From: Cepaea nemoralis
Lineage: Eukaryota; Mollusca; Gastropoda; Stylommatophora; Helicidae
Assembly: GCA_014155875.1 (NCBI GenBank)
Contig: JACEFZ010021374.1
Location: forward strand, 1 to 64,000
DNA length: 64,000 nt
Direction of reading: 5' to 3'
The position numbers and the translations under genes are program-made. Under the pieces are notes generated by a model that saw nothing but the letters and a program-made list of their open reading frames with translations, searched no databases and had not been told where the DNA came from. This document shows positions 1-10,676 of the stretch, piece by piece. Positions within the stretch are counted from its first letter, which is position 1. Each line of letters opens with the position of its first letter.

Positions 1-1340
1 GGACACATACACACCCCCCCCTCCCGACACACCACCCCAAGGACACATACAACCCCACCAACCGACCCATCCCCCTCCCGCACATCCCCACCCACACACA
101 CTGCCCTCACCTGATCCCCCAACCAAAACACACTCGCACCCACAAACATTCCCCACCAACCCACACATCCACGCCCATCCACATTCTCCCCCACACACCC
201 TCTCCCCCCACACCTCAAACCACCCTTCCCCCAGCCACATCTCCCTCGACAACATATTCCCCACCCACACACACAATCCCCCACCAAACCCACACATCGC
301 ACATCCACTCACACATCCCAAACCATACACACACATCCCCACAACTGACATGTCCCTACCCCCCCCCCCACACACACACACACATCTTTTAACCCCTACA
401 CCCCCAATCCACTCACACCACCCCACCCCCACAAAACATGCCTTAACCTAACCCCACCACACACCCCCCGCACATCCATACACCTCCTCCCACGCACTAT
501 TCCCAACCCCGCCCCACACACACACATACCCCTCCCCAACACATCCCCACTTTACACACCACACACATACCCCCCACCCAGACACCACAAAATAATCCCA
601 CCCACCCCACACAGATACCCTTCCCCATCCACCCCAATCCCCCCACTCACACACCAAAAATCCCCACCCACACACACATACCTCACCCACACCATATTCA
701 CCAACCAACACACCACACACCTTCCCCCACCCACACACGCATTCCTACCGTCCACCAACACACACTCACTCACACATCCTCCACTACTCACCCACACACC
801 CCCACCAACCCACTCCCAACCAAACATCTCTCGATCACAATACCCCTACCCCCACACACATCCTCCACCCACTCACACATCCCACCCCGACACATACAAC
901 TCCCTCACCCACCTACACATCCCTAAGCCACTCACACACCCCCACCCACACATTCCCCATCCAATATACACATCTTCCACACACACTCCCCCACATACTT
1001 CCCCCAACCACGACAATCCCCTGCTCACCCACACATATACCCCACCCATACGCACATTCCCCACACCCAACACACACATCCCCTACACCACACACTATCC
1101 TCCACCCATACCACCACAACATACCCTCCACCCACACATCATTCACACATCCCCCACCAACACACCGCACACATATCTCAACCCACACACCATACACTTC
1201 TCCCCATCCGCCCTTCCATCCCAATCACCCAACACAATCCCCTACCCACACAACCCGCCTCCCACACATACTTCCTCAAACCATCCACATATCTCCACCC
1301 CACATAAACACACATCCCCTGCATCCGTCCCATACACATA
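1..1340. repeat. C/A-rich degenerate minisatellite, copy A
   Basis: The + strand is almost pure C and A with sparse T and very few G, built from variants of CCCACACACAT and CCCACCCACACA. The minus strand is therefore G/T-rich. Long minus-strand open frames here translate to Gly/Trp/Val/Cys-rich low-complexity peptides with no domain and are rejected as genes. No fixed period is visible; units vary by slippage in C and CA runs. Confidence 0.9.
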
Positions 1341-1597
1341 TCCTAGAAGAGAAGAGAAGAGACGCCTAGGTATACTATGCATTATACCGCTGCCAGAATG
1401 CTAAAACAAAAGTCCGCCACGAAAAATACAGTTCATCGTCGATGGAAGCGGCAGTCACCAGAAAACCAATAGTCTCACATTACTGCATAAGGCAATCCCA
1501 GTTAGTTCAGCGAACGACCGTCCCCCATTTTTCTGAACATGCAGTTCCACGCTACAAACAACAGCGAACAGATGTAAAAGCACTCCACACAATATAT

Positions 1598-1601
<4 letters not shown>
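1341..1601. other. Unclassified flank, copy A
   Basis: The stretch begins with a short GAAGA repeat (about 1345-1360), then holds unremarkable sequence leading to the (TA)n tract. Part of it resembles positions 25320-25440 (shared words 'tcgatggaagcggca' and 'cacattactgcataaggca'), so it belongs to a dispersed repeat of unknown type. No reading frame is supported. Confidence 0.5.
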
Positions 1602-1679
<78 letters not shown>

Positions 1680-1692
1680 GAGAGAGAGAGAG
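1602..1692. repeat. (TA)n followed by (GA)n microsatellite, copy A
   Basis: About 74 bp of alternating TA runs directly into a GAGAGAG tract. The copy B equivalent is longer, so length varies between duplicates. Confidence 0.97.
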
Positions 1693-1815
1693 GAATAAGT
1701 AGCAGTGGTGGTTCTCTTACCCTGGCAGGTTTAAAGGTTGCTAAAGGTTGCTCACGTAGTACACAGCCATGTGGATATGGAAAGCAAGGGGATACTGCCA
1801 CATTGATCATTCCAA

Positions 1816-2815
1816 GTTGAGTTGAGTTGAGTTGAGTTAAGAACCGACATCACTGCACTCAAGACATTCCCATACGTGCTCCGCCCCCTCGTTCAACAGC
1901 CAGTGAAGAGTCATACTACTAATAGTTCCCACCGCTATCTGATTAAACGTTCTCCTGGTCTTCCCTCTCAGTTTTGAGACTCTTCCAGAACCCCTGCCGA
2001 TCCCCCGCAATATCATTATTTCCACATATGGGTTCTCAATCTGTTCCTCCGCCTTCTCCACTTGGTCCCACACGCTCACGACCACCTTCCCTTTGTCCAT
2101 AGGCAAACTACCACCAAGAGGTGCATTCCCTGCTAGCCTATCAGCCTGTTCATTTTTCCCTTACCCCGTATGGCCAGGGCAAATATCCATACAATTCTCA
2201 CAATCTGTGACCTCTGAAGCGACAAGAGCCATTCCGCACGAAACATTCCTTTCTCCCCTTACTAAGTATACTCTTTGAATCCGTAATGAATACAATGTGT
2301 GTTGCAGTAGTCTCCTCTAGCCAACGGAATGCGCTGTACTGCCGCCGCCTCCATTCTCATGCTGGAGGTCGTGGTCTCATAAGCCAGACTCTCCTTTCTC
2401 AAGACTCGTCCATTAGCCTTTGCAATAAAGCCCCAGCCACAACGTCTGTTTCTCACCACTGACCCATCGATGTAGATGACTATGTACCCTTGATGTGTGT
2501 TGCTCTGGATCAGCTGTTGCACTTCAAACTCAGTGAGGCCCGCTGCCCATTCTCTGCACCCAAAATAGTTCCAAAATAGTCGGGACGCAGAGGTGTTTCC
2601 AAGGCACCAGGGCCGGGCTTATATACTGGCCAAGACCTATTGACGCGTCCTCGTCGAGCGTCCTGGGCAACAGGTCCCTTCGGGGTCCTGGCTAAAGTCA
2701 GTAGGATCGCCGATTCCTCCGAAGTCGGAGAGTGTCTGCCTGTACTGGCGAGGAACCACCAGTCTGCACACCAATAAGCCAGCCATCGGGACAACGGATA
2801 CTCACGCAAACCTCA
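1816..2815 (-). pseudogene. I/jockey-type retrotransposon RNase H domain, frameshifted copy A
   Basis: This is the copy A counterpart of the intact frame at 10671-11507. On the minus strand the same protein is split over three frames (about 2510-2809, 2262-2522 and 1837-2106). The first catalytic region (YIDGS) and second (MRMEAAAV) survive in the middle piece, but the frame breaks immediately after the second, where copy B reads 'gaatgccgctgttactg' and copy A 'gaatgcgctgtactg'. The C-terminal piece retains the EHVWECLEC zinc-ribbon-like end. Just 3' of the stop is a pentanucleotide tail, TCAAC on the minus strand (about 1815-1838). The breaks are 1-bp indels, so they could be real decay or consensus errors. 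Confidence 0.85.
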
Positions 2816-3180
2816 GGTCCTGTACTGACATCACACTGATGTTGGACAACAGGATGCCTTCATCCGACATACAGGACTTCGCGTTGGAGCTCAAGCCAAC
2901 GAACACAAGCAAGCAGTTCCAACATAGTCAACAAGGCAGCCAAACAGAATAGATCTTTTGGGGGTCGTGATGAGAGCTAGGCTCAGCCAAGGATCTGCTG
3001 CACGATGATAACAATGCAGACTAGAGACATGTGTACATGTGGTCTTTGTGTAGTACGATCGAGACATGTGTACATGTGGTCTTGTGTAGTACGATCTAGC
3101 TTCTTCTCCCCGTCAGTTTTATTCATTCGTCCATCCACACACATATCTGCATGTCTATCTGTCTTTAAACCCATCCATCC
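2816..3180. other. Unclassified sequence upstream of RNase H remnant, copy A
   Basis: This probably includes 5'-truncated retrotransposon sequence on the minus strand, but no reverse transcriptase motif is visible. Near 3030-3100 the phrase 'gagacatgtgtacatgtggtct' is repeated in tandem with a period of about 36-37 bp. Confidence 0.4.
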
Positions 3181-3300
3181 GTCCGTCCACCTACCTACCT
3201 ATCTACCTACCTACCTACCTACCTACCTACCTTACCTGTCTCCCTATCCGTCTGCCTGTCTGCCTGCCTGCCTGCCTATCTATCTATCTATCTATCTATA

Positions 3301-3370
<70 letters not shown>
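3181..3370. repeat. (CCTA)n / (TGCC)n / (TATC)n array, copy A
   Basis: Blocks of CCTA (about 3188-3234), TGCC (about 3255-3277) and TATC (about 3278-3370) follow one another. The open frame across them encodes only a Tyr-Leu-Ser-Ile repeat and is a shadow. Confidence 0.97.
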
Positions 3371-4080
3371 CACAGAGACTAACAATTTATCAAACTCCTA
3401 TCATTAACTCAACGCTATAAGTCAAGCATTGGTTAAACAGATCTCTGCACGAATGGTTTGTGTGTCTAGGAACAAAGCCGATCTGAAACCTAACATGCAG
3501 CTCTGGACAAGTCACCCGCATAGTACATCCCTCTGTCTGTCCTATTTATCCATCTATCCGTCTGTCTGTATATCCCATCTGTCAGTCCATCCGTGTGCCT
3601 TCTTCCCGTGGAACCAGTCAACCACATAAGTACATGGCTTTACACAACCGCCCAACCAACTAACCGTTATCAAAGATGATATACACAAACAACAGACTTT
3701 ATCTTCCATGCATAGAATCACCTTGCTTTCATTATTATGCTGTTTGTTTAGAATCGACATGTTCTTGTGACACTAGACGTTATCCAAATATCAACATAGA
3801 GAAGACGTTACTTGCACACTTTTTGCGCATGCCATTTTTCGTGCAGATTCACTAGAAGAAGGCAGGACGTGACCATGTTTGATCTGTCACTGAAAGGCTG
3901 CGCGTTTTTAAGCTGTTGTTGTCTGATGTCAGAGATGTACCACGAGCCAGTGTCACGAGGCAACAGCTCAGTTTGACGTCATGAATTTCTTGCTCGCCAT
4001 TGGTCTCGGTTAAACAACCGCAGTATTATGATGTCATTGTGCAGTTTCGAACTTAAATAGCGGCATAACTGGAGGCTTAC
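3371..4080. other. Unclassified sequence with CRE-like palindrome, copy A
   Basis: No coding domain is recognised. An octamer TGACGTCA lies at 3974-3981, followed by an inverted CCAAT box (CCATTGG) about 20 bp downstream and an AT-rich 'ttaaatag' near 4053. The same arrangement recurs in copy B. This could be a decayed promoter or part of a repeat; no transcript evidence is available. Confidence 0.35.
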
Positions 4081-4165
4081 GTGGTTTAATGGGCAAGAGC
4101 GTTCGCTCGTAAATTTCCGGTGTGCTGACGACTGGGTTACAGGACCTTCCCTACACCGGCCTGTT
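4081..4165 (+). mobile_element. SINE-2 tRNA-like head fragment
   Basis: The words 'aatgggcaagagcgttcgctcg' and 'gctgacgactgggttac' match the heads of the longer SINE-2 copies at 21060, 22900 and 58890. A box A-like segment (AATGGGCAAGAGCG) and a degenerate box B segment are visible. The body is missing. The duplicate is at about 12990-13075. Confidence 0.55.
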
Positions 4166-4179
4166 AGACTTACAATTTG

Positions 4180-4650
4180 AACAACATACTGACCAATAAA
4201 AAGATGTCATTTGCAAAGAGAAAAGAGTGTTGAGGTGCTACATAGAACCTGTGCTTTTGTATGAATGTGAAGCGTGGACAATAAACAAACAGTCTGAAAA
4301 ACATCTGATGGCTGTGGAAATGTGGTTTCTGAGGAAAATGCAAAGAATACCATGGACAGGCAGAAAAACGAAGGACCAAGTCCTAAAAGAAACAAATGAA
4401 AATCGTAAACTGATTAGAATAATTAGACGTAGACAGTCAACATGTTTAGGTTACGTTATGCAAAGAAATAAATTTGAGAACATGATGACAACTGGCAAGA
4501 TAAAGGGGAAGAGAACAAGAGGAAAGCAGAGAAGGATGGCTAGGCCATGTGGCATGGTCGAGACAGCAACACTTCGCTGACCCACGACTCTGGTGATCGA
4601 GTGAGATGGCGACACATGACCCGCCCACCCTAATCGCATATATGATGATG
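4180..4650 (+). pseudogene. RTE-2 retrotransposon C-terminal fragment
   Basis: The frame at 4227-4580 encodes the region that follows the reverse transcriptase palm in RTE-type non-LTR elements: YIEPVLLYECEAWTI, then WFLRKMQRIPWTGRKT, then RRRQSTCLGYVMQRN and a basic GKIKGKRTRGKQRR stretch. It is severely 5'-truncated and loses frame near 4540, where the family consensus continues (YLGGLALWHG in the 13.7 kb copy). The 3' end is a short GAT-type tail (tatgatgatgag). No catalytic residues are present, so it is inactive. Confidence 0.85.
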
Positions 4651-4655
4651 AGCTC

Positions 4656-4790
4656 AGTACAACCTTGATTTGGCCCAACATTTCAGGATAAATGTGGCAA
4701 ACCTGGGCTTATTCTTTAATAAGTGTATACATGACTCTAGCTAATGACCCATCTCACCCAAGATGGGTACAAACGATGACGGATCGTCTT
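4656..4790. other. Short unclassified spacer
   Basis: No reading frame or repeat is recognised between the RTE-2 fragment and dispersed repeat DR2. Confidence 0.4.
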
Positions 4791-5035
4791 CCACTTCTAA
4801 GTTAACTGGTAAAGTGCGATGGGATGATTAATCGTCTTAAATGACTTCCCGTTTCTGCCATGGGCTTAAAATATACATTAGTTTTTGTCTATGCAATCCT
4901 CTTACGTTTGATATTATTACAACCTGTCTGCTACCATATTAACAAAGTTGAAGTCATAACTGTGACGTACCCGTACCTCCCATTGTCTGCCATCCAGTTT
5001 TCTTTGGTCCAACCCTATTTCGTGTTTGGCACTGG
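4790..5035. repeat. Dispersed repeat DR2, copy 1
   Basis: It aligns by eye with 39460-39680 through shared words: 'attaatcgtc', 'gtctgctac', 'aagtcataactg', and 'ccattgtctgccat' compared with 'ccattctccgccat'. The 97-codon hydrophobic frame at 4860-5153 lies over this repeat and is not conserved in the other copy, so it is not called a gene. No terminal repeats or tRNA-like boxes are seen. Confidence 0.6.
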
Positions 5036-5283
5036 ATCTGATAACGTGCTACTGCTGTTAACGGAAAGCCTCCATGCATTTTCATATTGTGAATTATGTT
5101 GTTGGGTTGGGATTCTTTTAACTTTCGTGATCTTAAGAATCGTTATGCTTTAATTATGTTAGCTTGTACTATGGTAAGACTGTTAATGGGTGTCAACTAG
5201 GTAAGATTTGTTATGTCAGGGAAAGACTGTTTATGCTGTTCATCTACGAACCATCTGTTATGCTTTTGTTTTGTTTATTTTAA
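5036..5283. other. T-rich unclassified sequence
   Basis: T-rich DNA with several repeated 'gttatg' words. Nothing else is recognised. Confidence 0.4.
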
Positions 5284-5664
5284 CCATTCATTCATTCATT
5301 AATTCATTCATTCATTCAGTAGCATGACTTTGCAGGACATCGCTCCCATAACAACCTTCCGGAAAGCTTCTTGATCATAAGCAAGATTTCCCGCGTCAGA
5401 TACACCCATCTGGAGATCATCCACCACACCCCGCACCCATCTTATCTTTGGCTTTCCTCTTCCTCTCTTCCCAGGCATATACCCCTCCATTATTGTTCTC
5501 TCCAAACTTTCATGACGTTTCAAGTGACCAAAATATTTCAATTTCTTTGTTTCATTGTATTTAGTAGTCAACTTGCTTCAATGTTCAGATTTTGTCGTAT
5601 TTTTTTTTTTTTCCTGTATCCAAGATATTCTTAGAATTTATCTATAACACACACACACACACAT

Positions 5665-5722
<58 letters not shown>

Positions 5723-6790
5723 AGGCATTTATGTGTTGTTCAGATTGTTTAGTAAGTGCCCAGGCCTCACAAGCGTTTGTTGCAATGGGTAAGATGCATG
5801 CTCTTAAAGATCTAAATTGTGTAGGTATATCTGTCCAACACCACAATTTATTCCATTGTTTTACTGTTTAGAGAGCAACAGATATTCGTCTTTTAAATTC
5901 TTTCATTGTGTCACCATTGTTGGCAATAAATGACCCACGATATTCGAAATTGTCCACCACCTCCAATTTTTCCTCACTAACATATTTTTTCTTCATATTA
6001 GTTTTATCTGTATGCATCATCTTAGTTTTTGTAATGTTAAGATATAAGTTGTGATTTTCATTATTCTTTTGGGTTTAGGTTATTAGTTTTTCTATACCAT
6101 TCTGTGATATGGATAGTCATACTGTATCATCAGCATATCGAATCTCTGGTATTTCATGACCACCTAAATTTAGGGCATCATATTGAACCTTGGTTATATT
6201 ATCTCTGACATTTCTCATTATATTTTAGGCGTACAGGTTAAACAAATAGGGGAACTGCACACATCCCTGACGGACTCCTTGCTTGATGTCATACCAATTT
6301 GATATCTCTCCATATATTCTAACCACTGCTTGTTGGTCTAGATAGAGCATTTTTATGAGTTGTATTAAATGTGGTGTAAAGCTCATTTTTCTAATGATTT
6401 CTCAATGGTTTCTGATGTTGTTCGCAGTCAAATGCCTTTAAATAATAAACAAAACATGATAATATGATCACATTAATTTCTCTACACGTGTCTATTATTA
6501 AACGCATATTTAGTATGTGATCTCTTGTTCCTCTTCCTTGTCTAAATCCAGCTTGAACCATGTTAATCTTTTCTTCCATTTTCTTAAGAAGTCTTCCCAT
6601 TATAATTTTTAGTTGAATTTTGCTTGCATGACTGATCATGACAGCAGTTCTATAGTTGGTGCATAAGTTCAGGTTGCCCTTTTTGGTATTGGAATGAACA
6701 TAGCTCTCTTCCAAACTGTTGGCCATGTACCATATTTTCATATCGTTTTACATAATGCGTGATAGATTTGTATATCTGAGAGAGGAGAGT
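5284..6790 (-). pseudogene. RTE-1 retrotransposon, 5'-truncated, decayed, with (AATG)n tail
   Basis: On the minus strand the upstream part (6391-6785) carries reverse transcriptase text: NYRTAVMISHASKIQ, then AGFRQGRGTRDHILNMRL, then a decayed palm motif ending YLKAFDCEQHQK. Around 6100-6260 the complement still spells a stop-interrupted catalytic region (RYADD-like) and KQGVRQGCV-like text. The C-terminal end (5308-5571) reads YFGHLKRHESLERTIMEGY followed by GKRGRGKPKIRW. The 3' end abuts (ATTC)n at 5284-5318, the tail typical of this family. Stops and frameshifts are scattered throughout. Element C-termini of the same family occur at 22.5, 42.0 and 61.3 kb. Confidence 0.88.
5646..5722. repeat. 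(CA)n-(TA)n-(CA)n microsatellite inside RTE-1
   Basis: Alternating CA and TA blocks replace the sequence ACATTTATATTC found at the same place in the 42 kb RTE-1 copy (about 42389-42402). The microsatellite therefore grew inside transposon coding sequence after insertion. Confidence 0.9.
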
Positions 6791-7000
6791 AAATACTAAA
6801 TAACACATAAGTTAACCCTACACCTGAGAATAGAGAAGGAGATAGTTCACAACACTCTATGGTTTTTCTACATCCTACCCTAACAAAGGAACAATTATCA
6901 ACACTAAGCCTATATAACACGAGCATAAAAAGGAAAGTGAAACTGAGGCCTAAGGAAAATTCACTCCCAGTTTTGACTTTAAAACACGTAAGAGTTAATG
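6791..7000. other. Unclassified spacer
   Basis: No domain, repeat family or RNA gene is recognised. Confidence 0.35.
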
Positions 7001-7262
7001 ACCCTTTAAAATGGCTTTAAAATGCAAGTGGATCGACTTCATTGCACCGAGATCTATCCCATATGGCTCGGGCTCTTTCCCCAGGGCCACCAGCCGAAGA
7101 CGTCGCACAAAGCACGAACTCCGCAGCTCCAACGACCATCCCCCGGAGTCTCGAGAAAATCGCACACTGAACCGAATTTCGTTGCCCGAAATCGAACCCA
7201 CATCCATTGGGACATGAGGCATGTGGCGTAACCACTACGCTCTGGCGAGTCCCAGCTAAAGA
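7000..7262 (-). mobile_element. SINE-3, tRNA-like SINE
   Basis: Reading the minus strand, a head with box A-like 'gcgtagtggttacg' and box B-like 'gtgggttcgatttc' is followed by a body ending near 'tgcaatgaagtcgatccac'. A second copy with matching head and body lies at 62700-62990, also minus. Open frames here in several phases are shadows. I infer RNA polymerase III origin from the two boxes; the parent tRNA is not identified. Confidence 0.7.
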
Positions 7263-7329
7263 GGCTTTCCCACACCTTGGGGTGTATTGGGCATATGGTT
7301 CAAACCCCATGTTGTAATAGACTAATCGG

Positions 7330-7450
7330 TACTCGGTAAGTGGTACGGTCAATATCACGCGGCGTCTTTTACTTCCCAGAATATTTCCTCGAGTACATTG
7401 TAGGCTGGCTCGCCCTGGGAGCGCAGGTCAATTTAAGAAAACATAAATCT
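7330..7450 (-). mobile_element. SINE-5 body fragment
   Basis: The words 'ggtactcggtaagtggtac', 'cttttacttcccag' and 'aggtcaatttaagaaa' correspond to the SINE-5 copies at 22262-22465, 29240-29430 and 49895-50095. The tRNA-like head is missing. Confidence 0.5.
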
Positions 7451-7892
7451 CCGACTTTGTGGCGATTTTATCACAGACTCGTCGAACAAGTGGGCGGTGC
7501 GTGCTGTCCAATCTACAACAGTTACTTATTGCTGGATTAAGATTGATTGCAAAAGATAATAAATTAGTTTGATCATTTCTATTTAACTAAGTAACAAAAC
7601 AACTGTAACAGCTGTCTCAGAGAAAATACGAAATCTGTTAGAAATACTAACCCTCAGTGCCTGCTATCACTCCTATGGACTGAAAGCCCATAGGCTTAAC
7701 ATTGAATTATAATGTGATATGTGAGGGAATAGATAGCTTATCTGGGTTATTTTCACTAAACGTCTATGATACGGGCTAGACAAATACCAACACGGAGCCA
7801 AACAGGTTTCCCCCCGTCGGACAAGTAGGGTGGGGCACACGATCCTGAAGCAGTATCTCTTCAGGGAAGTGACGTGTTAAATATACTATATA
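7451..7892. other. Unclassified spacer
   Basis: No coding domain or repeat is recognised in about 440 bp. Confidence 0.35.
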
Positions 7893-8522
7893 TATATTCT
7901 TAACCAAGTGGATAGTTTTAAATACCTAGGATCATTTATAACATCAGATCGAAGATGAGCAACAGAGATTAAGAGCAGAATGTTTTTTTTTTTTAATTCG
8001 CATATCCTTTACAGGACATCGTTGTCAACATCAGCATCTTTCAGCTGATTGTTGATTTCTTGGCCAGATTTCGCTCAGTAGTTTGCTATTGCTTTCTGAG
8101 CGACCGGCACACATACCCCGGAAGTTACCAACGCGGAGAGAACCGCTATCGATTCTCGCGCAGGTTACGTTACTCACGAGAATATACGGGATTGCGGAGA
8201 AAGACGCTAACTCCTTGGCCAGGGAGACCAGCAAGAGCAGAATAGAGCAACGAAAAGCTACATTTAAGAAAATGAAAAGTATCTTATGTAATAAGTCACT
8301 ATCATTGAATGTAAGAGAGTGCTGAAGTAAGATCTTGGAATGTAAATGATAAAATTAGAAAGAGCTTGGAGGCAACAGAGTTATGGTTCCTGAGACGAAC
8401 GTTGCGAATTCCTTGGACTGCCAGAGTAACTAACAACAACTGCCTGAAAGAGGCTAATGAAACTAGAACACTATATACAACAATAAGAATGAAACAAACA
8501 GTTTTCTTTGGTCATGTCATGA
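7893..8522 (+). pseudogene. RTE-2 fragment interrupted by SINE-1
   Basis: The left part reads FKYLGSFITSD then EIKSR; after a 251-bp SINE the frame resumes IEQRKATFKKMKSILCNKSL, then WFLRRTLRIPWTARVTNNN and VFFGHVMRNQ. Removing the SINE and one copy of the 11-bp duplication restores a continuous frame across the junction. The 3' end is cut off at about 8522, where retroelement end DR4 begins. Confidence 0.88.
7982..8232 (-). mobile_element. SINE-1 with 11-bp target-site duplication
   Basis: The flanks AAGAGCAGAAT at 7971-7981 and 8233-8243 are identical. A T12 run at 7983-7994 is the poly(A) tail of a minus-strand element. The minus-strand head has box A-like 'tggccaaggagttagcg' and a weak box B region; the central part contains the family signature 'cagaaagcaatagcaaactact'. 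About 251 bp in length, this copy best defines the SINE-1 boundaries. Confidence 0.9.
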
Positions 8523-8640
8523 GAAATCAAATCAACTTTATTAGGGTCACAAATTGGGCGCGCAGGCCCGTCTTACATTCGGCCCTTCCAATCACTCGTC
8601 TTTCGTTCATCAAGAGCATTATACATTTGCATAGGAAGAA
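8523..8640 (-). mobile_element. DR4: 3' end of an unidentified retroelement, copy 1
   Basis: On the minus strand the text 'cctgcgcgcccaatttgtg' is followed by 'ccctaataaagttgattt'. Related ends, with 'gggcacgcag' on the + strand, occur at 49366, 50719 and, inverted, 53697. The AATAAA followed by a short tandem tail suggests a polyadenylated retroelement 3' terminus. No coding part is present. Confidence 0.6.
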
Positions 8641-8712
8641 AAATAAACATTGTGAAATGAATGTTGTAAACATAAACAAGGCTAATTACCATGGTATGAA
8701 GCCCATCTCCCA

Positions 8713-10140
8713 CCTATCCATACATCACCCCACCCACACAACACCCCCACCTACCCACATACATGCGCACCAAGGGACACATACACACCCCCACCTACCG
8801 ACACACACGCACACCAAGGGACACATACATACCCCACCAACCGACCCATCCCCCTCCCGCACATCCCCCACCCACACACACTGCCCTCACCTGATCCCCC
8901 AACCAAACACACTCGCCACCCACAAACATTCCCCCACCAACCCACACATCCCACGCCCATCCACATTCTACCCCACACATCCTCTCCCCACCCACACCTC
9001 AAACCACCCTTCCCCCAGCCACATCTCCCTCGACAACATATTCCCCACCCACACACACAATCCCCCACCAACCCACACATCGCACATCCACTCACACATC
9101 CCCAAACCATACACACACATCCCCACCAACTGACATGTCCCTACCCCCCCCCCCCCACACACACACACACATCTCTCTAACCACCCATACATCCCCAATC
9201 CACTCACACACACACCACCACCCACACACACATGCCTTAACCTAATCCCCCACCACACAATCCCCCACCCGCACATCACATACACCTCCTACCACGCACT
9301 ATTCCCAACCCACGCACCACACACACACATATCCCTCACCAACACATCCCCACTTACACACCACACACATATCCCCCACCCAGACACCACAAAATAATCC
9401 CACCCACACCCACACAGATACCCTTACCCATCCACCCCACATACCCCCACTCACACACCAAAAAATCCCCCACCCACACACACATACCTCACCCACACAA
9501 TATCACCAACCAACACACCACACACCTCTCCCCACCCACACACGCATTCCCTACCCGTCCACCAACACACACTCACTCACACATCCTCCACTACGCACCC
9601 ACACACCCCCACCAACCCACTCCCAACCAAACATCTCTCGATCACAATACCCCTACCCCCACACACATCCTCCACCCACTCACACATCCCACCCCGACAC
9701 ATACAACTCCCTCACCCACCTACACATCCCTAAGCCACTCACACACCCCCATCCACACATTCCCCATCCACATACACACATCTTCCACACACACTCCCCC
9801 ACATACTTCCCCCAACCACCACAATCCCCTGCTCACCCACACATATACCCCACCCATACGCACATTCCCCACACCCATCACACACATCCCCTACACCACA
9901 CACTATCCTCCACCCATACCACCACAAACATACCCTCCACCCACACATCATTCACACATCCCCCACCAACACACCGCACACATATCTCAAACCCACACAC
10001 CATACACTTCTCCCCATCCGCCCTTCCATCCCAAATCCACCCAACACAATCCCCTACCCACACAACCCCGCCTCCCACACATACTTCCTCAAACCATCCA
10101 CATATCTCCACCCACATAAACACACATCCCCTGCATCCGT
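8713..10140. repeat. C/A-rich degenerate minisatellite, copy B
   Basis: Homologous to 1-1340, with slightly longer C runs in many places. The overlapping 255-codon + frame starts in the RTE-2 fragment and runs into a His/Pro/Thr-rich translation of the array, so it is a chimeric shadow. Confidence 0.9.
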
Positions 10141-10408
10141 CCCATACACATATCCTAGAAGAGAAGAGAAGAGACGCCTAGGTATACTATGCATTATACC
10201 GCTGCCAGAATGCTAAAACAAAAGTCCGCCACGAAAAATACAGTTCATCGTCGATGGAAGCGGCAGTCACCAGAAAACCAATAGTCTCACATTACTGCAT
10301 AAGGCAATCCCAGTTAGTTCAGCGAACGACCGTCCCCCATTTTTCTGAACATGCAGTTCACGCTACAAACAACAGCGAACAGATGTAAAAGCACTCCACA
10401 CAATATAT

Positions 10409-10530
<122 letters not shown>

Positions 10531-10644
10531 ATAAGTAGCAGTGTGGTCTCTTACCCTGGCAGGTTTAAAGGTTGCTAAAGGTTGCTCACGTAGTACACAG
10601 CCATGTGGATATGGAAAGCAAGGGGATACTGCCACATTGATCAT

Positions 10645-10676
10645 TCCAAGTTGAGTTGAGTTGAGTTGAGTTAAGA
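10645..10676 (-). repeat. (TCAAC)n 3' tail of RNase H-bearing retrotransposon
   Basis: Four to five TTGAG units on + (TCAAC on minus) lie next to the stop codon of the RNase H frame. The same tail is present in copy A (about 1815-1838), and degenerate tail sequence follows the fragment at 15976-16028. This fits the short tandem 3' tails of I-clade elements. Confidence 0.75.

Larger units (their letters stand above)
1..4172. repeat. Segmental duplication, copy A (left end outside window)
   Basis: The order of blocks here (C/A-rich array, (TA)n, RNase H remnant, CCTA/TATC array, unclassified 0.8 kb) recurs at 8776-13083 with almost the same bases. Homology stops at the shared text 'cctgttagactt', after which the copies diverge. 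Differences are mainly single-base indels plus microsatellite length: (TA)n about 74 versus 99 bp, (TATC)n about 93 versus 168 bp. It is either a recent duplication or an assembly or haplotype artefact; the sequence alone cannot decide. Confidence 0.95.

Noticed and set aside
448..1224. Several 68-103 codon minus frames rich in Gly, Trp, Val and Cys
   Set aside because: They are translations of the C/A-rich array, repeat in copy B, and have no domain or codon structure.
1..1340. Telomeric repeat
   Set aside because: No regular CCCTAA or other telomere unit; the array is degenerate and internal in copy B.
4860..5153. 97-codon hydrophobic + frame resembling a membrane protein
   Set aside because: It overlaps dispersed repeat DR2, whose second copy at 39.5 kb does not keep the frame.
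7200..7262. Possible tRNA gene on the minus strand
   Set aside because: Box A and box B-like segments are present, but a cloverleaf is not convincing and the block continues into a body shared with 62.7 kb, so it is a SINE head.
8366..9133. 255-codon + frame
   Set aside because: It starts in an RTE-2 fragment and runs through DR4 into the C/A array; a chance fusion of unrelated repeats.
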